Source: Trichinella spiralis (taxonomy: Eukaryota; Nematoda; Enoplea; Trichinellida; Trichinellidae). From it: 64,000 nucleotides of DNA. Below the pieces are notes generated by a model. That model saw only the letters and a program-made list of their open reading frames with translations. It did no database searches and was not told the DNA's origin. Positions 11,876 through 24,873 of the stretch are shown here, piece by piece. The DNA lies in NCBI GenBank assembly GCA_000181795.3, contig CM012955.1:6897444-6961443 (forward strand). Direction: 5' to 3'. The stretch's first letter is position 1, and every line of letters starts with the position of its first letter. The position numbers were made by a program, and so were the translations under genes.

Positions 11876-12462
11876 TGTAATAGTTCATTACTTAAAATTA
11901 TAAAGCAGTTGTTATTTTATAATAAATTTTAGGTCACATTTGTGATTTCTGCTTGAACTAGACCGCATTTCAGTTATGTTCATTTACTGCTGCATGTTCA
12001 TACTGAACTGTTCATTTTGAATTTTTTAAACTGTGACTAACAGAAACAACATGTGCAAGAAAAAGAAATGCTTTCCTGGAAATTGATATGATTTACAAAC
12101 TGTTCTTTGCATACCATAAATTACATTTCATTGCACATTACTGGTGTTAAAAGCTTTCTTAATGATTTTGTTAAATGCACAAAATTTATTTCTTTTGTGC
12201 AACCATGCTAATTCATGTAAATTCTTTAATCTTATGTTTTCAGCTGATGAATGAAATAAATAAATACCATTTCTTTTAAAATATGCACAAAAGTTTGCAA
12301 CATTATTTGTTGCAGAAGAGTTTTTATTTTTGCTTATTAAATTCGATGCTTAGTTAGCATTTGGTTTTGGCTTGAAAATTCGAATTTATTAAAAGTTATT
12401 CATTTGCGTTTTGCAACGCGAGTTGTAGCATAATCATAATCAAGTATACACATATAAATTGT
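11876..12462. other. Convergent intergenic region
   Basis: Lies between the plus-strand small gene and the end of the minus-strand channel gene, so it should hold both 3' UTRs. An AATAAA-like run (gaaataaataaatac) lies near 12250. No other gene is seen. Confidence 0.45.
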
Positions 12463-13989
12463 TTATCCGAGAAAAAATCCCCAATAATAGATGTTGAAAA
12501 GCAAAAAGGCTGAAGGAAACATCACTATAGAAATACCATCAATTTTCTTCGCTGTCAGAACAGGGCATTTCCAACACAACCAAGAGCATTCACATCTAAA
12601 ATATTCACATTAAATACAGAAAAAATAATAATGTTTTAATAAATACTTTAATGTGTTGTTTATATTGTTGCGCGTTAAATAACCAACGGCAGCTAGTTCG
12701 AGCAGGGAGCAAAAAATGAAAGCCATGCAACAAAGAATCCATACATCAATGGCTTTCACATCAGAAGTTTTTGGCAAATCAGTTAAAATAGAACCAAACT
12801 AGAACGACATCTTTTTTATCATCAGAATCAGATTTATCAATGCTTACTTGAAATGTTAGTGCTAACAATGAATGCACACCTAACATTGTTCTCGGTTGTA
12901 TCATGTCTGCATCAAGAAAAAACGATATCCAAGATATCAATACAACCAAGTAGGCCGGAACGTACGCTTGCAGTATATAAAAACCATACTGTCTCTGAAA
13001 TTTTTAAATATTATTATTCAAAAATTTGTTTTCTAAAATGACAACAGTGTACAACCTGGAAAGTAAATGTGGCTGTCAGCTCATGCCATCGACCTGGTGG
13101 ATAGTTCTGAAAATTTTCAATACAGAACTGTCGTATCAACGAGTAAAAAGAATTAAAATTAAATTAAAAATGTACAGTTATTTGAAATGAGTAAAATTAA
13201 AATTATTTTTACTCGTTGAACATGGAGTGCAGAGTAATCGATCAGTTTGTAATCAGGAAGGCGAATTTCTTTGAGTAAAGTTATTGGATTGACGTCAATC
13301 CATTTTAGCTGAACTTCGTCAGCATTGTATGTGAAACTTTCATAGGTGAGAAAGCAACGTTGTCGGTCGATTGGCTGTAAAAAATTATGATGATAAATTT
13401 ATATCGATGAAGTAAAATGGTTAATTTTATATACAAATGTTTTTAAATCTTTTTCACAAGGTCCGGTCAACTTGATCCGATAATTAACCCATACTGTGCC
13501 ATTTGAATACTAGAATGAAGTTAAATTCTTATCTGTGAATTTTTTAATTAATTAAAAAAAAAACAAAATTACAATCATTAAAAATATATTTGTAAATGGA
13601 GAACGATGAACGGATGCTGATTTGCTGTTGACAAAGCAACAGCTCGGATTCCAGAGGCGTTTGAGCAACGTGTTACTGTCTAGTGATAAATTTCCTTTGC
13701 AAGGATTGAGATGATTAAACGCAAGTGATGGATCATTCCAAGCTTCGGTCATGTATATGTCGAGTTCAAATTCAGAGCGAAGTTCGTTGATTTTTGATAT
13801 TTCTTGTACCCAGAGTTCAATTTCTACCAAAACTTTACCACCAGTGGGCAGCTGATTTTTGTGATGCACTCGAAGCAGTTCGTCCACAATCCATGAATCA
13901 TTTTTGCACAGTGCTTCCGATTGCACAGTCATGCCTAATTTTGACAGCATCCAAAGCTGCCATAGGAAGAACACGATCCTGTGCAGCAT
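12463..13989 (-). CDS. Cys-loop ligand-gated ion channel subunit (nematode GABA/glycine-receptor-like)
   Basis: Seven exons (minus): 13989-13573, 13509-13435, 13374-13213, 13106-13056, 12994-12848, 12798-12647, 12595-12463, joining to 378 residues. A signal peptide (about 1-26) precedes an extracellular domain with [17 protein letters not shown] and [17 protein letters not shown], typical of nematode channels. The Cys-loop is C157-C171 with 13 residues between. M1 is about 239-260, M2 starts near T271 ([14 protein letters not shown]), M3 about 302-325, M4 about 354-374. Subunits of this kind form pentameric plasma-membrane channels gated by a neurotransmitter. The M1-M2 turn reads QPR where anion channels of this family usually have PAR. 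The M3-M4 loop is only about 28 residues and contains [10 protein letters not shown]. The ligand cannot be told from the sequence. Confidence 0.92.
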
Positions 13990-16900
13990 CGCCTTGGCCG
14001 CTTTTCAGCCATGTTCACCGGCCAATAAGGCTCAATGAAATGAACATGAAGCTCGCAATATTCCACTTTGTAAATTGCAAACAGCACCATTCATCGAGCA
14101 GCTGTAGTTCTTTCTAAGAAAATCAAATATGAAATGGTTTCAAATTTTGCAAATTGTAAACTGCACGCGCAAAGGAATTTTCACGCTAATCTCAGCTAAT
14201 TAACAGCTGATTTGTTTGAAAACTTCTTCAGCAGATAAATTTCCTTAAGCTTATTAGATGATTTAGCACTTCTGCGTGGCTAATTTCAAAAACATTACTA
14301 ATTTTGATAGCATAAACATAGACATGCACGATATGTTGGTTTTACTTTTGAAAAATAAACTAATGCTTTAATTAATTCAATTGAAACAAATATTAATAAT
14401 TTGGTTTTACTTTGGAAAAAATGTCAAAAGTGTCTAATTTCTGTCGTAATAGCATGATAAAATTCTTTGAAATCAGCACAATATAAATTCAAATTACACA
14501 ACTTTGAATGTTGAACTTGAAAATAAAAATGTTGTGAATGCTCATTTTAATAAAGAGGCCACCGATTCTGAGGTTTGAAACTAAAATAATTGATAATGGA
14601 ACTTTTAAATAATGCAATTGTATAAAAAAAATTAAGCTTAGCTGACAAATTAAGCATTCATGTGAAAAACATGGTCGCTTTATAATTTAATGCTTAAAAT
14701 TTCAAAAATTTAATCTGATTCTCTGTTTAGAATCAAACGCTTTTCCAGATAATCTTTCTGCATTTCAAACCATTTAGCCAAGCGTAATCAAACAATTCCT
14801 CATTGTAGTTTGAAATTTATTCGGATACTAAAAGGCAATTATCAGAAAATAACAGTAAAATAAAACATAATAGCTGCATTTTATGCAGATTAAATGATTG
14901 TAAAAATGAAAATCAATAATATAGCAATTTTAGGCTATGAAATTTTGATGCTGATAATATCTGATCAAACATGAATGTCTAAAGCGCTCTTCAAGTGTTT
15001 CAGCTTTAAAATTTATGAGTCAGATGTTACAATAGCCTACTAATATAATTATTAATATTCTGAGCTGAAAGTCGCTCTGCGTCATGCACTTATTTTTATG
15101 CTTGCAATTTTTTTTCAATTTTAAAGTTTAATGTTAAAATTTTAAACATGCTTTGACGTGAAAAATTTTGTTTTACAATCAAAATACAACCACTCAAAAC
15201 TTACTGCTTTTTTCTGTGCAACTTTTATATTGTTTTATTAGAGAATAATTTTTGTTTTACTCAATTTACTTTGAGACGCACGTGCTGAAGCGTCGTCTGT
15301 TCGCTATTGATAAAAGCATGCAGTTTTATTATCTCTACCTCTTTTAGAGATTATGCATTTAGTTGTGTTCTATTTACGTTCATCCATGCTTTGATAGCTT
15401 CTAGAAACATTGATTCATGTTAACAATTATGCTTGAAAAAGGAAAACAAGCTGAAATCAATAATCAGGTGTTCATTTAAAATGATCTGCTTTGAAACTAT
15501 TCTTTTTTAAAGCATCTCTTTTGAAAATATACAATGAACTGCACTGAGCGATTTTCTGAAATTAAAATTGCATTTATTAAAAATTCACTTGATTGACCTA
15601 GTTTAGTAAATATTTGAACATGGTCTATGTTGTTGCATTTTCCATAATATTGAAAAATTCAAACGCTAATAGCTACTTCAAATATCAGAGCGATTTAAAA
15701 AATTACAAATAATTTAAAACAAAAAATTTTTGAATAACTTACAAATATAATGCAAGCAGTCACGTATATTAATCAACTACACATGAATACAAAATGAACG
15801 TTTCAGTTAGCAGATTGTTTGAGAAAGTAGCTCACGCTATCTTAGCTCACAAATTGTAAGCTAACTGCCGTGAAACTTAAACTCTGAGTACGTTAAACGG
15901 AGGAGTTTTTGCACTTAAAAATGAAGTGCCAAAAATGTGCAATACTCGATGTTCATGCTGACACTGGTCAGTATCATATTGCTTATTTGTATAAGATACG
16001 CTGAAATAGTGAAAGAAGATATCAAGTGAAAATTTCAGAAATGACAAGTATACAAACAGTTTTGTAAGAAGGCGTCATAATTTAATATTTGATTACAATA
16101 TTTCATGCATCTTGTCTGACTTACTAACAGTGTGGATTGATCATTTACACTCTAAGAAGAAAGATTAAGCATTGAAACCAAGCAACCAAGGAAGAAAATT
16201 CCTTCAAAGAAACAGTTAAAAGCTTTTCAGTTAGAGAAGAACTGTAAGAAGTCAATTTTAATGTATTTAATTTTAAACAATTTTGAAACAGCAAAAAAGA
16301 GGAACAGCCAATTATTCAAGCTGCATTAATGTGCTATGGCGTCAGCAAGAAGTGAATAAGTGATTTGCACGTTCTCAGTGCTAGTGTATTGCTAAAGTCA
16401 GAATTTTTCAATACATTCATCCTTGACTTGAGGCAGAAATGCATCATAAATTGGCTGAAAATTTTTCATTGATCTGCTGAAACATCGTCAACATCGATTG
16501 GTAAGATTCTGACTGGCGCAGCATGGCAAAACGCTGACAATCTGATATGCAGTTAACCTTATTGACTTTTAGCTATCCAAAAAAAAGTCGTTTCAAAAAC
16601 GACAATTTTTAGCTTGTCATCACTAAATTGTAGACCTATAAATGTTTCTACGTCCAGAAAGAGGAAAATAAACTGCCCCACATTAGCACTGATGCACGTA
16701 AATTAAAAGCATGCGTCACTAGGTGAATGCAGCTTTTGATTTGCTTCGCTTTTCTCAATGTTTATTTACAACAACCAACTGCAAATATTAACATCAAAAA
16801 TGGCAATTTTTAAATTATGTCACAAAAGGAATTTTTTCATCTTCACAATTTTCTCATGAAAATTGTAATATATGTTTTTTACAATAAAATATTTATTCCC

Positions 16901-19900
16901 TTTAAATAAATAATTTGTTGCTTCATCTGTTGTGAAATTTGCATCTAGCTTATTCATAATACAAGTTTGAAATGTGATTTATTCATAAAATTTAGGTATT
17001 TTCGAGAAACTTCAAGACGCATATTTGCACGTCATGTGTCGATGAAATGTTTTTGCAGATTGTTTTTAAACTTTTCAATTGAGTTGTAGTCGCTTTTTAA
17101 AATACTTGTTCATTTTATTGCACTTTAGACGTGGACAATGTGCTTTTACATTATGTACATAGATCGATCTATTCAAGTTAAACATTTTCCATATAGAAGC
17201 TACATAAAATTATTAGCGCTATTCAAAGTTTGTTAAAAAGAAAAACTGTCATCGATCATGACAACTGAAGATTGTATTTTATTTTAATACAATATTTCAG
17301 ACAATATGCTTCCAAAAATCTTGCTTCTGCATACATTTCAAATGAATTCTGAGAAAACTTATTACACATCATTCATAAATAAATTTGATTGTCATAAAAG
17401 AATTTATAAATTGACTTTAAAACTGCCCAAAATAGATTACTTAAAAAAATGATCATCAATATATTAGTACTAAAAATTAATAAAATGTCATGTATAAACC
17501 ATAATAATGCATGCTATTCTTCATTTTTATCAAAAATTTCTCTGAAAATAATTCAAAACATGTTGATTTGCCTTCTAATAAATAGTGCTGATTTTATATA
17601 GAATTGAAATAAAATTTCTTCTTTTATATTAGGAATAAATTTTTTCTTGTACTTTCTTGACTTGCACATCTAAAATGCTATAATTTTGCTCATAAATAAT
17701 TTTATTATAAGTATACTTTTCATAGCGAATGAACTACAAGCAAATGAGAGTATTATACGTAAGAATACATGTTACAAGCACAGTGACAAATTTTCTAAAC
17801 AGAACAATTAGCAAATGATAAAGCAGCTTTTATTCATGTCCAACATTATAGATATTTAAGAAAATAATACACAAAATGCTTCTTTGTTGTAGTGATTCCA
17901 AAGTGGCTCCAGTTATAAAAGAAAAATTCACAAAAGCATTCATACTAGTTTAAAGTATGAAATACCGCATAAAACACCAAAGATTAGTGCAAGAAGTGAA
18001 TGAACAGGAATTAGTAATTCAAGTTATTAAACAACTTTCCGAAGTTTTTAATAAGAAAATTGACCAAAGTCTATGCAAATAATAAAAAAATATCTATATT
18101 CTACAGTCGATACTAGATTTATTCTTGTTCTTAAAGAATGTTTTGTTTAAATTTCAAGTTTCGAAGCTGGAAAATTTACGTGTATATATATGAATTTATG
18201 ATAAAATGTATTACCATGTACAATTAATTACTCACTGACTTTATTAACTTTATACCTAATTGTTATTATTATATAAAAATTAACTTAAATGTTAAAATTG
18301 TGCTTCAAATTGAGCCGCGATAAGTCTTTTACAAAGCTAAAAAATACTTTCAAAAATTCTATATTTGCTAACGTCTTGTTTTTATATTATTTCCATAAGT
18401 TATAAAAATTATTTTAAAAAATATCGTTTCAAAAACAGTTATTTGCAAGCTTGAATTGATTGAATTATTAAGATTTTTATTGAATATGAATAGGAATCTT
18501 TATTGTATTTATTATAGAATAGAATTCAATAATTTAATGTTACAAGTTTTATGTAATATTTTACAGTTTAAGTCCTTTTAAAAAATTGAATTGATGCCTG
18601 CAACGTTGAGCTGACAAATGCTAAAAATAAAGGCTTAACAAACTGAAACAACATAGATACAGTTTATTAAAATAATCGGCAGAGTTCAGCTTGAATAGGA
18701 GTGAAAATTTTTCAAAAATGAAATTAAATCAAGATTATCAATATTCCTTCACTTCGAACAGGAATTACAAACCAGCTGCATTAATCTCATGCAAAATGAC
18801 CTACCTAGCTAGCGTAAATCAAATGTTCAGTGCTATATGCTGATTGAATCAGATTGAACCGTTCATCATTTTCATCTCTACCATTCATAAAGTTATCCAT
18901 TAGATAAAATTTGCAATCAATTATAGCATTGTTTTGTCCAGAATATGGAAAAATAATATTTATTCATCTTTTTCATTTATTGAAAAACAACTTTATCCAA
19001 AATAAATCGAATTTTTATGAAATTTCATTTCATATTGCTTCATAAAGTTTTTTTATTCATAGATTATTTTTTAATATCGTTTTGGAAATTTTGATTTAAC
19101 TTTATACTTATATATATATATTTTTTTTTGAAAACTGAATTATTTTATCGTAAATGTTCCAAAGACAGTTTGATTTGATAAGAAAATTAAATTAATTTGA
19201 ACGAATGAACCGCGTTGTATAATTCAATTGTTTATAATAAAGTGAATCTTTACAATAGAGAATCCGAATAAAAGCAAGAAAATGCTAATTGTTCATACTT
19301 TTGATCATTCAGTAATGCTATCAACATTATTGATTAATTATTGCTCAAACTTTCATAGCAAAGCAATAAAGTTTTGGCATATATAGTGTTTTTACATTTT
19401 CAATTTTATATTTTCGAATGTTTTTTAAATTAATACCAATAATTCTTTTTGCTTCATTATTATAGTCAGTCAGATCTATTACAAATAGTTCAAAAGTTCC
19501 AAAAGTTAGAATTTGTGTAAAATTTTGCAACGCTATTTTTATGTATTTAAACATATTAAAAAAAACATTGCTACATCCATTTACTATTGGAAAAGTCCAA
19601 TAAATTTATTTTTATTGCAGTCTGTACAAAATATAGTCATTTTAAAAAGTTTCAAATAACAGTTTGCAATGAAAAAGATGAATCAAAAGCGATAAAAATG
19701 AAATGTAGGGTTTCCTGCTTTTTTTTTAAATTTTAAAAGCCCCGTTATAAATTTCGATCACAGCAGCTGTATTATTTAAAACAGCTATTCAAACATGTGA
19801 AGAAGCGATTTATATGCAGTTTTGAGTTGTTTTCAAGTTTTATTTACAACGGAAGAGTGCGAATAAGCGCGCTTTTATTACTTTCGGTTAAATGTATCAT

Positions 19901-20430
19901 TTCGCCCTTTTTCCAAGACAAATAACCAAAGGCAAACGGCGAAATTCTTGTGAAATGATCAACACACATTTTTTGCAGAATTATTTACAAATATTTAATG
20001 ATTGAAAATTTTTTTGCTAAGATCAGCTAATAAGAGTATAGTATTGCTTGATAAAATAAACAAAACAAAATAATCTGATTTTGATTAACATCTGCCAAGT
20101 GGAAAAAGTTAGCGCGGAAAGTTGTAGAAATAATAATATTCATTAAAATGTATGGATGTATTTATTGAATAGTTTTTATTACAATGTGTTGTTATAACTG
20201 TCCAAAATTTTCTGATCATCTGAGACGTAATGATCGAACGGGCCACTCTTATAGGGTGGTCAAACAAGAAGCAGTTTGCAGCAACAGACGGCAGTCGTTT
20301 CTAAATACCCCCTTTGGAATAGCTATGCCGTCTAGAAACGTTTGAAAATTCTCTTGGGATATGTTGGCCTGCGTAGAAGCAGTGAATTCAAGCCAAGCAG
20401 ATAATTATTTTATCTTGGATTTTGAAGCAC

Positions 20431-20459
20431 TGCCTGCCTGTCTGTCTGTCTGTCTGTCT
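20431..20459. repeat. TGTC tetranucleotide microsatellite
   Basis: Two TGCC units followed by five TGTC units, immediately downstream of a GC-richer island of unknown nature. Confidence 0.9.
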
Positions 20460-21240
20460 ATTTTAAAACTTCAGCTTTATTGCAACTGAACATAAACAAC
20501 AATTATTATTTATAATACTAATTTTAGAAATAAATTTGCTAAATTAGAGTTTATTTGCTAAAATTGCATTTTCCGATTCGATTCTGTTCATAATTGATCT
20601 TTCTGTTTTGATGTATCAGTTGATTAATTAATTTTTAACCGATGAATAATGAATAAAATTTGTGATTATTCAATCAGGCGTTAAATATACAGTATCATCA
20701 TTAATAAAATAAAAGAAAAATTAGTTCTTATAATGAAATGCTCCATGTTTTTCAATCGATTCTGTATAAGATTAATTTGAAAATATTTGAAATTGATCAA
20801 TGTAGAAATTGTCAAGTTTTCTTGCCAATAAAAGCAAGTAATTATAATATGCATAAGGATTTAGAATTATTTCTTAAACGCATCATTCCAGTATGGTAAT
20901 GATAATAATTTGTGTATATCAAAGTTATATTTTGTGAAACATTGTTGTTTCATTAGTTATTTAAAAAATTTTATTTTGTTATACTTTTTACATCCTGAAA
21001 TGGAATGATAATTGAATTTAACAGGCAGATTAATCGACAAGGCAAGAATGTTACAATTATGAAAAGAATAACCACATATTTAACTATTTTTTTAAATTTC
21101 ATACATGTAAATATATATTTTCCATGCATGTAAATATAATCAAAATAATGCGGCCGTGAAAAGCTGAACTGCAATTACAATTGATTTATTGTAATATTAT
21201 TATGCACACGTTCGTTGGTTGTTTTGAACAATTATTTCGA

Positions 21241-21269
21241 ATAATAATGATAATAATAATAATAATAAT
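21241..21269. repeat. AAT trinucleotide microsatellite
   Basis: A run of AAT units with one GAT interruption in non-coding DNA. Confidence 0.9.
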
Positions 21270-24200
21270 TCAACTTCATCATAAGCATTTATTTTTTATT
21301 TTTCATACTACATCTTCATCAAGTGCTGAAAATAAAAAAAGGGGAAATAGAAATTAATTTTATTACCAGTGTCCATAAATGTTTGCTTTATTGTTTTATT
21401 AGAGAAGAACATCGTTGATAAATAATACTTGCTTTTTTTAAAAAATAACAAACGATGTGCTGCTTTATTTATTGACATCGGCAGCAGGAGGCATTTATTG
21501 AAAAAGTTGGCTCGAAAAATAAAACTGTTATCTTTTTATTTATTAGAACTGCTACTGCTTTTTATTATTATTCTAAACTGCTCTGTTTTGATCAATGTTA
21601 AGAATAAATTGTTTTCTTGAAGCACATACGAAGGAAATCTGTTTTAATGCCATCAAATTGCTCGTATTCTGAAGTGCAGCTGACCGATGATTAGAAGCTC
21701 ATGATTTCACAAAAAATATCATAAATTTACCAATTCGATCAGGAAAAAATTTACTAAACAATAAAATCAATTTTATGCAATGTAAATTTTATACTTATCA
21801 GTTTCAAACCTTCGTATTGTTAAATGAACCCATGTGTAAATTATCTTCTTTTATTATTGCAAAACATTTATTTAAATTTATTTATTTATTTATTAATGCT
21901 ATTAATGCTTTCATGAATATAATTAAAACTTATAAAAAAACAAAGTAATTTCATGCAAAAATTATCATCACCAAACAAAAATTAAACTACTAATTCCTTC
22001 CTGAACAGATCCTGAGGGATTCTATAAAAGATTTGCATTTGAAATTAAATGTTAAATTCTTGCATTTCTGTTTCGTTCAAAAGAATTTGAATGCTGCAAT
22101 GCATGCAAGTATTACTGAAGCATACTTTTAAAGAATTCATAATTTTGTCTAATTCTTTTTTGCAGAATGCTATTGTTCTTCATATGTTTCAGTTACAATC
22201 ACAGTTATCTCTTTGATCATAGCATCTGGATCCAAGCAACGCAAAAATGATACTCACATGTGTTATCACAAAAAATATACTTATTTTTTAAATAATATAA
22301 TGGATTATAAGAAAATACTTGAATCCGAGTTTACTGAATTCGCTTCTTGTTCATCATTTACAATGTGCATCAACCATTATACCTCAGATGAAAATATTAA
22401 TGAAACGTATTAATGTTGCATTGTTTTGTTACTGTAAAACCTTGAGCAGTGTTTTTAAAATGATATATTTCTATTTTATTCACTTTAACTGTTTGTTTGA
22501 AGGATTTCTTGTATGTTTTCTTTCATTAGCTTGTGACCAAAGCAAACAACACAAACAGTACTTATTATAGCATTCAGCGTAAAAGATTAAAATTCAAATT
22601 TGTTCAAGTCAAATCAAATAAACTCTGCTGTTTTGTCATAAATCAACTGTTACTTATGGTTCATTTATGGATACAGTTTTAATCTACAACAAATTCTTTT
22701 TTTATCCAAACATTAAATTTTCTTATATTTCAAAATTAGCAATAAAAATTATTATTCAAAAAGAAAAGCACATTCAGCTTGCACGAGTGAGCGAAATTCA
22801 AATTAACGTTACTGTTTAATTTATCTGCATAATTATCTGCTTTGTCTGAATTGATGACATCAGGAACTTTATTATTTGTTCGTGCATGTTGCACAAAACG
22901 AAAAGTATATGAGCATTGTTATGTGAAATTGATTTCAAAACAGAAAAATGATGTTGCTTTGAAATTACATCTATCTAATGTGAATTGCAAAAAAAAAATT
23001 GAAAATTACTAATAAAAGAAGAGAAAAGGCAAAACCACATTTCAACGTAAGCTTCAATTTACATAAAATGAGCAAATAATTTCAACCAGAAGCATCAAAT
23101 TGAAAAGCTTTTTTTCTATTTTCAACAATGAATCATGTTTCCTGATCTTTTCATGCAAACTACAAAAAAAAAGAAAGAGAATAATAAAGATAATTTTTAT
23201 TGTGACTATTTCAATAGTTGCAAGCAATATATCATTTGCAGGCTTTCAGCGTGATGGTTTTTTTTATGGGATACGTAGTTCTCACTTAAAAAATACGTCA
23301 AAATAAACACCATGTTGTTCTTTTTATAATTTTTTTTGATGTTATAAGTTTATGGTTTTTATTTTTCAATCTTGAATGGAAATGTATTTTTTGAATTCAA
23401 GTGGAAAAGAATAAGAAAAAAAGCAAAAATTGTTGTTGAGTTGAAATGGAAATATGTTCAAAGATTAGATGTAGTGTAATTTTTTGCGTGTATGCATTTA
23501 TTAACAATTATTTACGCATACATCCATACATATATGTTCTAAATAAGAAGAAGAAAAAGAAGTGAAATTTTAAACGTACGTGTGCGCACGTTTGTGCATA
23601 AATTGAAGTTCAGAAATGCAGTTCATGTCATAAATTTATTTTATAGTTCTAAATTGTTTGAAATCATTTTCTCAAGCAGGCTATTTTCTTCCTCAAACTA
23701 TCGCTCTCAGCAAGCGATCAAGGCGGGGTACTCAATTTTTACTGCCATCAATCCAAACGACCTTTGCATAATGCTAACAATGCTCATTAAAATACATCAA
23801 CCAACTTCCACAAATGATATGTTTGTGCTAGCAGAATGCAATAATAATTCTGTTTCCTTCCATCAGAACTGGCTGAACCGTTTTCTCATAAATAAATGAT
23901 ATTGTTAAGAATGGCTGGTATTATTTTCTTCAAATGCTTGCATTTTCTCATTAAAATTTGCAGCAGTATTGATTTACCACTTTTATATTACCAAAATAGT
24001 AGAAGTTAATGAACGAAAAGAAATCAAGCCCAAACAAAGCGAAACATTTCCACTTTACACGTAGCTTTAATAAAACAATAATTAAACAGTTTGAGTCTAG
24101 TATTTGATAGTATTTAATAAATTTATCCAAAGAAAATATTATATTTTATTAGTTGTAAAAAGAATTGCTTTATAACAGTTATATTGTCAGTTGGTTAACA

Positions 24201-24873
24201 GTGATGATTGTTGAAAATATTTACAACTGTGAATATGTTGAATGTGTTTTGTTAAATGAAAATCAAATTGCAATAATTTTCATGTAGAAAAAGAATCGTT
24301 TGCAGACTGGAGTTGGGTTTACGGCGCCGGCGGCAACTCGTAAATCAGTTACAGGGTAGCAGGGTCGATTTTGACTGGTCATTGGCGATTATTCATATTC
24401 ATATTATTTATTATAAGCAGCTAGCTTTACTCTGGTTTTTATTTTGTTTGGCAGCGATCATTGATATTTCCAATTGGCAGGCAGGCAGGCAGGCAAAATT
24501 ACAGTACACACACGGTCAAGCGGTACTGGTGTCGTTGATTATGGATAATGTCACGCGAAACGACCGAGATTGACGCTCAGATAAAAGGACGCACTTCAAA
24601 GGGCCGTGCCGTCCTGAGTTGGCTATTGGCAGCTTCAATGACCGCCACCAGCAGGCGCTGTGCACTTTCAACCAGACGATCGCTTTTGCTAGCGCGTCAA
24701 AGTGTGATCGCTGAGCAGTGTTTCTTCGTTCATTAATAAGATTGGAGTTAAAAGCTGGCATCATCATCATCGTCGTCGTCATTTTTAATAATTGTCTGTC
24801 ATCACCGAATATTATTTTTTTGTTGATTGAAAACTTTTTCTTCGAAGAAAAATTTCTATTTGGAAAAAAGCCA

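Larger units (their letters stand above)
13990..24873. other. Gene-poor 10.9-kb region between divergent channel and Frizzled genes
   Basis: Almost entirely AT-rich with no recognisable exon on either strand. Points of note: a 7-bp perfect hairpin at 16587-16603, a more GC-rich island at about 20225-20420 followed by a TGTC repeat, an AAT repeat at 21241-21269, and a GGCA repeat near 24475-24497. The last 500 bases (24310-24870) are richer in G and C and probably include the Frizzled promoter and 5' UTR. Regulatory sequence for both receptors is a reasonable expectation, not something shown here. Confidence 0.5.
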
